Source: Deltaproteobacteria bacterium
GTDB lineage: Bacteria; Desulfobacterota; Desulfobaccia; Desulfobaccales; Desulfobaccaceae
DNA: 10,651 bases
Assembly: GCA_016874895.1 (NCBI GenBank)
Contig: VGSX01000108.1
Coordinates: forward strand, 1 to 10,651
Direction: 5' to 3'
The notes below the pieces were generated by a model, which was not told the origin of the DNA, searched no databases, and saw only the letters and a list, made by a program, of their open reading frames with translations. This document shows positions 5,187-10,651 of the stretch, in pieces. The translations under genes and the position numbers were made by a program. Within the stretch, counting starts at the first letter, position 1. Each line of letters opens with the position of its first letter.

Positions 5187-6068
5187 CTAGTTTCGTTCCC
5201 TAATCAATGAACTCCAAAGCTTGAAAAAAACATCGAAAAATTCTTCTAAATTCTTTATTACGTCAGTAATAAATGATTCATATAGCGTAATTCGATTATA
5301 ATCAATTATTATTTTATTACTATTATTTTTTATATATTCTTTGATTTTTTCATATTGTTTATTATCAATATATCCATTATTATGAGCGATAAAATTTCTA
5401 ATTCGATTATATATTATAATGTTTTTCCAATATTCTGAATCTTCAGGTATTTTAATACCAACCACTTTCTGTAAAAATTTATGTGCCCGAAATATCCCTT
5501 TGCCACTTAAGTCATTTACTTTTATCTGATAATCAAATTTTTTTTCAATAAAATTACAAATATTTAATAGTTGAGATTCAAGAAAAGTATATAGCATAAT
5601 AAACAACGAATATCTAAAGATTCGTGGAAATATATTTGACTGAAAATGTTGTTCTTCATGATAACTTTCGAGATCATGTTCTTGGAGACTGTCAACTTTA
5701 TCTTTTATTAACTTATCAATATAATTAATTTTCCCTCTGAACCAAATTTCCTGTTCTTCAGCAAATGCTTTAAGTTCTGATAATTCCATGTCCACAAAGC
5801 TTCTAAATTGGCTTGTACTAAGGGAACGTTTTTTAGATTTTCTCTCATTTCTAATGGTAATTTTGGGATCTTCATTTTCCGGGGGGACCGGCAAACCTTG
5901 TTCCTGCAAAAGGGCGACATGCTCGCGCATGCCCCACTTCGCCTTATATAAACAATCTTCCACCGAATGCCCGATGCCGGTGAAACCTTCTAGCTCCGGG
6001 GAGTAAAATCCGAAATAGTCCGGTTCGGCGGTGGCCTCGATGATCAGAGAATACGTCAAGTCGATCAT
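5187..6068 (-). CDS. HicB-like antitoxin domain fused to a HEPN-like RNase domain
   Basis: This is a 293-aa two-part protein. Residues 1-75 follow the HicB pattern (YSLIIEA, then FGFYSPELEGFTGIGHSVEDCLYKAKWGMREHVALLQEQGLPVPPE). Residues 80-293 are an all-helical, Lys/Asn/Ile-rich region with RNFIAH at 224-229. That is the Rx4H motif, with the polar residue after Arg, that marks HEPN ribonucleases and many toxin or defence effectors. The helix IMLYTFLESQLLNICNFIEKK (about 157-177) fits a HEPN bundle. DNA for the C-terminal part is clearly AT-rich, while the first 75 codons match the GC-rich surroundings, so the gene looks chimeric. The ATG at 6068 has GAGG 8 nt upstream. A decayed hicA precedes it and an intact hicAB pair follows. 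It could be a self-neutralised toxin or an antitoxin with a new effector. The exact HEPN subfamily is uncertain. Confidence 0.75.
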   Translation of the reverse strand: MIDLTYSLIIEATAEPDYFGFYSPELEGFTGIGHSVEDCLYKAKWGMREHVALLQEQGLPVPPENEDPKITIRNERKSKKRSLSTSQFRSFVDMELSELKAFAEEQEIWFRGKINYIDKLIKDKVDSLQEHDLESYHEEQHFQSNIFPRIFRYSLFIMLYTFLESQLLNICNFIEKKFDYQIKVNDLSGKGIFRAHKFLQKVVGIKIPEDSEYWKNIIIYNRIRNFIAHNNGYIDNKQYEKIKEYIKNNSNKIIIDYNRITLYESFITDVIKNLEEFFDVFFKLWSSLIRERN

Positions 6069-6076
6069 TTGATTTT

Positions 6077-6080
6077 CCTC
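6077..6080 (-). promoter_or_regulatory. Ribosome-binding site of the HicB-HEPN gene
   Basis: GAGG, followed by AAAATCAA and the ATG at 6068, gives an 8-nt spacing that supports this start. The site lies just beyond the stop codon of the hicA remnant, the usual place for a hicB ribosome-binding site. Confidence 0.55.
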
Positions 6081-6082
6081 GG

Positions 6083-6168
6083 CTATTTTATCCCTACGGC
6101 CTTGAGAATCGCTTGTAACGTTCCTGTAAGTTCATTGCATCGCAATGTACTATTCCAGGATTTTTTAG
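6083..6168 (-). pseudogene. hicA: Decayed hicA remnant upstream of the HicB-HEPN gene
   Basis: The end of this stretch reads GTLQAILKAVGIK followed by TAG at 6083-6085. It matches the intact HicA ending GTLHSILKQAGLK at 4966-5160. A second frame just before it reads LKNPGIVHCDAMN, comparable to the HicA segment MKPGKVTIAGNP. The two pieces are in different frames, and an in-frame stop lies further upstream (6181-6183). The catalytic His region is not recognisable. The 14-nt gap to the HicB-like start is typical of a hicA-hicB pair, so this is most likely the former partner, now frameshifted and truncated. Confidence 0.6.
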
Positions 6169-6257
6169 GGTCAACCCGAATTATGGATTAATAGAGCCAA
6201 AACCTAAGAACGCGATCACTGAATCAGTATTGAGCCGGCCAGCCTTGCCCCTCGGTT

Positions 6258-9200
6258 TTATGGCCGCCAAACCTTATCAATGGCCTGCATCTGGTCGATG
6301 GTGAACCTCAGCACCTTGACCACGTTGATGATGTTTTCCTTCTCATCCAGCGATAAGTTGCGCCCCTTGCGAGATTTCAGGTATTTATCCAGCACCTGAT
6401 AGCCGCCGATATGAAAGTTCCAGACGTCTTCGGGCACAGGCGAAAAATATTGTTCATTGTTGAAATAAAGCCGCTGATCCTGCGCCCGGTACATCGGCTT
6501 GGCAACTTCATCGCTGCCCTTCGTCACGTCAACCTCGGGGTCATCTGGAATATCTTTGAGCAGGTGCGCCTGCACCAGTTGCCAGCCCAAAGCCGAAAGC
6601 TTTTCAAACGTGTCCCGGTCCTCCACGAAGGGCACCCGGGGAAAATCCATTTTCAGGAACTCGGCGTACTTCCGGCGGTACGTGGGGCTGTGCAGCGCGG
6701 CATAAATATACCCCAGGATTTCCTCGGGGGTGTAGTGGTGCTGGTATTTCTGGTCAATGAAGGTGCGGAATTCCGGGGTGAAGTTTTCCATGCGGTCTTG
6801 GCCTTCGTGGAAATCGCGGCTATCAAATAAGCTTATTCTCGGTTTAATCTCTTGAAAATTATAATGGTAAAGGGGAAAAAAAAATGAAATTCCCTTATTA
6901 CTGAGGGTGATTCGGCTATCAATTAAGCATTTTGAAACCAAGGCATGATTGAAAATCCCTTCCGCTACCTGTCTTACCGTCGCTAATCCAACATTTTCCC
7001 CCGCCAGCATATGCCGCATTACTTCGCCCCGGGGCATACAGTGGAAACCCCTGGATTTGCCGGTGTAATACGTATAGCGCACATCAAAGGGACGATAGGT
7101 CATTGGGACGATCCTGCTTTCCTGCAGGCCGCTATTTTTCAGATCTTTCTGGGCCAGATGTACTTTCCAGTCCCGAGTGTCCCGCCCCAGGTTGTATTTC
7201 CGGCGGGCTTCTTCGGTTGGCAGGGCCGCAAAGTCGTCGATAACCCGGCGCACCTCCTGAGGCGTATAGTGAATGGTCAAATCATCCCGGGCCGTGACGA
7301 TGCCCACGGAGATAAGTGGAAAAATCTCGGTAATCTTTATTCCCCCTTCGTATTCGGACCAAGGCCCTGTATCCTGGGGGATAAACAGATAAAACGGGCT
7401 TTGCGGCTGGACCTCCACCCAAGGGACAGCCTGAAAATCCGTTTCGGCGCAGGCCCGATACTTGTCGGCTCGCCGCCCCCACAGGTCGGCATGAAAAAAC
7501 TTGGGCGCCAACCCCGGCTTCCGGATTAATAGGGAGATGCTCACCCCCTGCTCGATATCGAAGACGTTTTCATCCTTGCCGCCCTCGGGGGTGCGCTCTT
7601 TCTTTTTGGTGTTGCCGTGCAGGTCCAGGACGTACATCCGGTTAAACGTCTCCATGAGGCTCTGGCGCATGCCTCGGAAGGTGGGGTTGTCCAGGAACGA
7701 ATGGTTGGTGATGATGCCGACGACGCCCTCTTCAACCTGGTCCATCTTCCATTGGGCAAAGCGGATGAACTTGACGTAATCGTCCTGGAGCCATTTGGGG
7801 TTTTTCTCCCCCAGGGGCTGGCCGTCAACCTGCCGGTAGGCGGCGATCAGCCCGCTTATCCAGTCGCCTTTATTCAATGAGTGCCCGGAATACGGCGGAT
7901 TGCCAGTGATGACCAGGATTTGCCTGTCCTTGACGTTCTGGGCTAATTGCACCTCTCTGGAAAGGGCCGGGAGAAAAAAATTGGGCTGGGGCGAAATGGG
8001 CTCCAGGGTATTGGTCAGGTAGATTTGCAGCCGTTCCCTGGGCTGCATCTCGTAGCCTCTATCATGTAGAAACTGCGACAGTTTCAGGTGGGCAATGGTA
8101 TAGGGGGCGATGAGGTATTCAAAGCCGTAGAGGTTTTTCAGGGCGTGCTCCCGGATGACGTCGTCCCGGAGCCCCTGGGGGACTTCGGCGAAAATCTGCT
8201 CCAGGACCTCCAGCAGGAAGGTTCCCGTGCCCGTGGCGAAATCCAGCACCGTCACCCGCTTGCGGTCGGCCAGGCCCTGTTTGATGCCGAAGCTGTCCTT
8301 CAAGATGTCGTTGATGGCCCGCACGATAAAATTTACCACCGGCGGCGGGGTGTAGTAAACCCCCCGGCTCTGGCGCATCTTCTTGTCGTACGCCTTCAAA
8401 AAACCCTCATAGAAATACACGTAGGGGTCTTTGGCGAACAGGAGGCGCTCCTCCTCGGTCTGGGGGAAGAGATGGGTCTGTCCGGGGCTGAAAGCCAAAT
8501 CCTCCCGGAGGGCGCCCAGGTCCAGGGTGTTCATGATGCTGAGGATTTCTTCCACCAGCCACCGGATGGAACGGTATTCCTCCTTGTCTAGCTCGTCCAG
8601 GAAATCCACCAGCTCCCGGATCAGCTCAAAATTCGTGGGGATAAACCGCTTGGCGTTGTGCAGGCTGATGGGGGGGCCGTTGCCCGTGTTCAGCCGCGCC
8701 AGAAACAGGCCGTAGCCCAGCATCTGGGCAAAGGCGTCGGCAAAGTCCGCCAGGCTCAGCTCATGAAAAACGTCTTTCTTGAACACCCCGAACAGGCCAA
8801 AGAGTTTTCCCTGCTGCTGTTCCTGTTCCTGCCGGATTAATTCCTCCCTCAGAAATTCCCGCAGCTCATGGCAACGGATGGCCAGCGCCAAGGCCAGGTC
8901 TTTTGCCCTCCCTATGCCTTTCGGGGGAGTGGATAAAAAGGCTTCGATAAGGGCCGCTACCTTTTCAGCCTTGTCAGGATCGAGACGGGCTTTGCGATAG
9001 CCGATATCGCTGGGGTAGCAAAGGGTTTCACGCTTCAGGATGGCACCGTCTTTCAGCCAGACCCATTCCAGGTAATTGGTCAGGATCAGGTTGCCGGACA
9101 ACTGCTTATATTTGGTGATCTGGTCAGACTTCAGAACCAGGTCCAGGTTTTCCTCGATTTTTTTATTTTCCAGATACCCAAGGATGCACTCATTAGTCTT

Positions 9201-9383
9201 AAACTTGAAATCCGGCGCCCCTTTGCCGGTGTCGTCCCGCTTGGGTTCGTGAATTACCTTGATCTTGCTCCCCGCCAAAGCTTTCAAAAGATTGTCCAGC
9301 GCCGGCCGCAGGGTGTGCTCGGTGGCATCCCTGACATCAAGGTTTTTTATCTGGTCAAAAAAGTCTTTAAAAGCGGCATTCAT
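6258..9383 (-). CDS. Single-chain restriction-modification enzyme (type ISP C-domain family, no helicase)
   Basis: This 1041-aa protein combines DNA cleavage, adenine-N6 methylation and target recognition. An N-terminal Mrr-like PD-(D/E)XK nuclease is suggested by GAPDF (Asp58) and LENK (Glu72, Lys74). A helical linker (about 150-330) leads to the methyltransferase, with SAM-binding motif I DFATGTGTF (381-389) and catalytic NPPYSG (495-500). The C-terminal half carries the type ISP recognition region, with RPFDVRYTYYTGKSRGFHCMPRGEVMRHML (764-793). Classical type ISP enzymes such as LlaGI (about 1600 aa) have an SF2 helicase between nuclease and methylase. I see no Walker A motif here, so it should act more like a type IIG enzyme. 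Codons for about residues 803-856 are AT-rich. The ATG at 9383 has only a weak ribosome-binding site. No separate methylase or specificity gene is adjacent. Confidence 0.9.
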   Translation of the reverse strand: MNAAFKDFFDQIKNLDVRDATEHTLRPALDNLLKALAGSKIKVIHEPKRDDTGKGAPDFKFKTNECILGYLENKKIEENLDLVLKSDQITKYKQLSGNLILTNYLEWVWLKDGAILKRETLCYPSDIGYRKARLDPDKAEKVAALIEAFLSTPPKGIGRAKDLALALAIRCHELREFLREELIRQEQEQQQGKLFGLFGVFKKDVFHELSLADFADAFAQMLGYGLFLARLNTGNGPPISLHNAKRFIPTNFELIRELVDFLDELDKEEYRSIRWLVEEILSIMNTLDLGALREDLAFSPGQTHLFPQTEEERLLFAKDPYVYFYEGFLKAYDKKMRQSRGVYYTPPPVVNFIVRAINDILKDSFGIKQGLADRKRVTVLDFATGTGTFLLEVLEQIFAEVPQGLRDDVIREHALKNLYGFEYLIAPYTIAHLKLSQFLHDRGYEMQPRERLQIYLTNTLEPISPQPNFFLPALSREVQLAQNVKDRQILVITGNPPYSGHSLNKGDWISGLIAAYRQVDGQPLGEKNPKWLQDDYVKFIRFAQWKMDQVEEGVVGIITNHSFLDNPTFRGMRQSLMETFNRMYVLDLHGNTKKKERTPEGGKDENVFDIEQGVSISLLIRKPGLAPKFFHADLWGRRADKYRACAETDFQAVPWVEVQPQSPFYLFIPQDTGPWSEYEGGIKITEIFPLISVGIVTARDDLTIHYTPQEVRRVIDDFAALPTEEARRKYNLGRDTRDWKVHLAQKDLKNSGLQESRIVPMTYRPFDVRYTYYTGKSRGFHCMPRGEVMRHMLAGENVGLATVRQVAEGIFNHALVSKCLIDSRITLSNKGISFFFPLYHYNFQEIKPRISLFDSRDFHEGQDRMENFTPEFRTFIDQKYQHHYTPEEILGYIYAALHSPTYRRKYAEFLKMDFPRVPFVEDRDTFEKLSALGWQLVQAHLLKDIPDDPEVDVTKGSDEVAKPMYRAQDQRLYFNNEQYFSPVPEDVWNFHIGGYQVLDKYLKSRKGRNLSLDEKENIINVVKVLRFTIDQMQAIDKVWRP

Positions 9384-9460
9384 GCGAATGTTTTTTCCCC
9401 GACGGGAGAGGCCGGACTTAACCTGGATTTATGACGGTTCTTAAAAAATTTCATACTGGT

Positions 9461-9483
9461 AGGGGGGTCTGAGACCCGCCCCT
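9461..9483. repeat. REP-like GC palindrome
   Basis: The left arm AGGGGGGTCT and the right arm AGACCCGCCCCT pair around a central G with one unpaired C. Palindromes of the form GGGGCGGGTCT..AGACCCGCCCC are often scattered between genes in environmental bacterial genomes. Only one copy is visible here. Confidence 0.5.
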
Positions 9484-9610
9484 AAGGGCAAGAACTCCGG
9501 CAGGTAGACATTTCCAGGAATCGCTGGGCTCGAAAAGCGTTTCCCCCTTGATTTATTATAGTCAATATTACAGGATTTTTCCATTAGTTTATCCCTCTGA
9601 GACGGGCAAC

Positions 9611-9649
9611 AAAAAAGGGCACAGCCCCTCAGCCCTGCCCCTTTCCTGC
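9611..9649 (-). terminator. Intrinsic terminator of the HdeD-family gene
   Basis: On the - strand, AAAGGGGCA pairs with TGTGCCCTTT across a G-rich loop and runs straight into a T-tract (TTTTTTGTT). It starts about 40 nt after the HdeD-family stop codon. The stem has one bulge or mismatch. Confidence 0.75.
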
Positions 9650-9690
9650 CGCCTTGCACCCTTGGTGCTAATGTGGGTTGTTCCTTGGTC

Positions 9691-10248
9691 TTAGGCTTGC
9701 GTCAGGCGCCGGGCCGCCAGGGACAGCATCAGCCAGGCCCAGCCGCTGATGATAAGGTCGACGCCCACAAAGATGCCGATCAGCCAGAGACCGACCAGGG
9801 GCTTTTGCCAGATAACCATACCCAGGACAAAGGTAATGAGTCCGTTAAGGAGTTCCCAGACACGGTTGGGATAATGCATGGCAAGGGCGGAGCCGAAGCG
9901 AAAGATCCCGGTGACGATAAAAAACAGGGCCATGATCAGGGAAAGAGTCACGGCGCTGGCTTCGGGATTGGTCAAAACCATGAAGCCCACGACCAGATAC
10001 AGGACGCCGACCCCAAGGTGCAGGAAGACGCCCCCCCAGTTCTTTTTCCAGAAGGCATGCACCGTTTCCCCGAAACCGGCGAAGATCATGATCCAGCCAA
10101 GAATAATCATCGAAAAAAGGGTTACCGCGACGCTGCTGGCAACGGCCACAATTCCAACCACGATCATGAATAGACCCAAGGCCAGGAACCACTTCCAGTG
10201 CCCCCCGAGTTCCCTCTGATCCAATTCTTCGTAATCAAACAATCTCAT
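9691..10248 (-). CDS. HdeD family (DUF308) six-helix membrane protein
   Basis: This 185-aa inner-membrane protein belongs to the HdeD/DUF308 family, whose E. coli member is tied to acid resistance at high cell density; its biochemical role is unknown. Six hydrophobic segments lie at about 20-38, 42-62, 73-93, 99-118, 131-147 and 151-175, in the family's three-hairpin pattern. Family-like stretches include ALGLFMIVVGIVA, FVLGMVIW and WLIGIFVGVDLIISGWAWLMLSLAAR. The N-terminus is charged and cytoplasmic. Length is normal. The ATG at 10248 has a full AAGGAGG ribosome-binding site 8 nt upstream, the best in the window, so expression may be high. With a terminator downstream and 157 bp between it and the LivF-like gene, it is probably a single-gene transcript. 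Confidence 0.92.
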   Translation of the reverse strand: MRLFDYEELDQRELGGHWKWFLALGLFMIVVGIVAVASSVAVTLFSMIILGWIMIFAGFGETVHAFWKKNWGGVFLHLGVGVLYLVVGFMVLTNPEASAVTLSLIMALFFIVTGIFRFGSALAMHYPNRVWELLNGLITFVLGMVIWQKPLVGLWLIGIFVGVDLIISGWAWLMLSLAARRLTQA

Positions 10249-10256
10249 AATCAGAA

Positions 10257-10263
10257 CCTCCTT
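10257..10263 (-). promoter_or_regulatory. Strong ribosome-binding site of the HdeD-family gene
   Basis: AAGGAGG on the - strand, 8 nt before the ATG at 10248, is a complete Shine-Dalgarno sequence and fixes the start. Confidence 0.85.
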
Positions 10264-10356
10264 AGGTGAAAGATCGCTGCAGGCACAATCCGATTATTAA
10301 ATTTACGGGTCTATTCTCTAGTACGGCTTAATAAAAGGCGCGGTGGAGGGGTAGCA

Positions 10357-10371
10357 GGTGGCTGATCCACC
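10357..10371. repeat. Small hairpin after the LivF-like gene
   Basis: GGTGG and CCACC enclose CTGAT, downstream of the LivF-like stop codon on the - strand. A T-rich run (CCTTTTATT) follows about 20 nt later. It may contribute to transcript ending, but the stem is short and not directly next to the T-run. Confidence 0.3.
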
Positions 10372-10405
10372 GGCGAGGGGGAGACAATTTCGGGAGACGA
10401 TCCCT

Positions 10406-10651
10406 TCAATGCCCCAAATACGCCTTCTGCACCGCCGGATTGCCCAACAGTTCCCCGCTGGGGCCGGACAGGATGATCTCGCCGGTCTCCAGGACATAGC
10501 CCCGATGGGCGATTTTGAGGGCCATGATGGCATTCTGCTCCACCAGCAGCACGGTGGTGCCCTGTTGGTTGATCTCCTTGATGATTTTAAAGATTTCCTT
10601 TACCAGGAAGGGGGCCAGGCCCATGGAAGGTTCGTCCAGCAGGAGGAGACG
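10406..10651 (-). CDS. livF: Branched-chain amino acid ABC transporter ATPase, C-terminal part (LivF-like)
   Basis: About 81 codons are visible and the gene continues past the right edge; the full family length is about 235 aa. The Walker B and D-loop RLLLLDEPSMGLAP lies at the very edge. It is followed by IFKIIKEINQQGTTVLLVEQN, where the LivF-type VEQN replaces the usual switch His, and by HRGYVLETGEIILSGPSGELLGNPAVQKAYLGH, the standard LivF ending. The protein would be one of two cytoplasmic ATPases driving uptake of leucine, isoleucine and valine, or related substrates, with LivGHM and a periplasmic binding protein. Other liv genes would be expected upstream, outside the window. Substrate cannot be fixed from this end. 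Confidence 0.93.
   Translation of the reverse strand, partial: RLLLLDEPSMGLAPFLVKEIFKIIKEINQQGTTVLLVEQNAIMALKIAHRGYVLETGEIILSGPSGELLGNPAVQKAYLGH

Larger units (their letters stand above)
9384..9690. other. Intergenic gap between the restriction-modification gene and the HdeD-family gene
   Basis: This 307-bp gap holds the terminator of the HdeD-family gene near 9611-9649 and a REP-like palindrome at 9461-9483. An AT-rich patch around 9550-9570 (TTGACTATAATAAAT on the - strand) could contribute to a promoter for the restriction-modification gene, but -35 and -10 spacing is not convincing. I found no credible gene in it. Confidence 0.5.

Noticed and set aside
5708..5920. Overlapping 70-aa - strand frame within the HicB-HEPN gene
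   Set aside because: It is a shadow of the longer frame. I considered it as evidence for a frameshift that would separate HicB from HEPN, but the 294-codon frame is uninterrupted through the junction.
6218..6228. ACTGA-A-TCAGT palindrome after the restriction-modification gene as a terminator
   Set aside because: The stem is 5 bp with a 1-nt centre and no T-run, which is too weak to call.
9441..9659. 72-aa open frame on the - strand
   Set aside because: It reads through the terminator of the HdeD-family gene and the REP-like palindrome, has a patchwork composition and shows no family features. It is most likely a chance frame over repeats.

Overview
This is a bacterial chromosomal window, mostly GC-rich, with one clearly AT-rich island at about 5,200-5,880. 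Gene content and style fit an anaerobic Desulfobacterota (deltaproteobacterial) lineage: a delta-like LepA, HicAB modules, a stand-alone GGDEF protein, an HdeD-family protein and a LivF-type ATPase. That placement is an inference and rests on no single marker gene. I see no tRNA, rRNA or CRISPR array.

Layout. On the + strand, the C-terminal part of an unrecognised protein (to 800) is followed closely by a small membrane-anchored diguanylate cyclase (840-1469). Everything else lies on the - strand. Reading from high to low coordinates, these are: the C-terminal end of a LivF-like ABC transporter ATPase (10651-10406); a six-helix HdeD-family membrane protein (10248-9691) with its own terminator; a 307-bp gap holding that terminator and a REP-like palindrome; a 1041-aa single-chain restriction-modification enzyme of the type ISP C-domain family (9383-6258); a decayed hicA remnant; a HicB-like protein fused to an AT-rich HEPN-like domain (6068-5187); an intact hicA-hicB pair (5160-4755); a broken 20-codon copy of the lepA start (4744-4682); a two-gene module of an 80-aa protein and a DUF2283 protein (4658-4201); lepA (4199-2403); and ogt (2249-1647), which is bracketed by short inverted repeats.

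How the parts fit. The 4.2-9.4 kb part reads as a small defence and toxin-antitoxin island placed directly upstream of the housekeeping gene lepA. It has three toxin-antitoxin-like units next to a restriction-modification gene. Two observations stand out. First, the HicB-like antitoxin has lost its HicA partner (a frameshifted remnant lies just upstream) and has gained a C-terminal domain carrying a canonical HEPN RNase motif (RNFIAH), with a sharp change in base composition near the join. Second, the DUF2283 module is bracketed by 63-bp direct repeats (56/63 identical) made of the first 20 codons of lepA. This suggests the module entered the start of lepA and brought, or left behind, a second copy of that start. 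lepA now begins 1 nt after the DUF2283 stop codon, so its expression may depend on the module.
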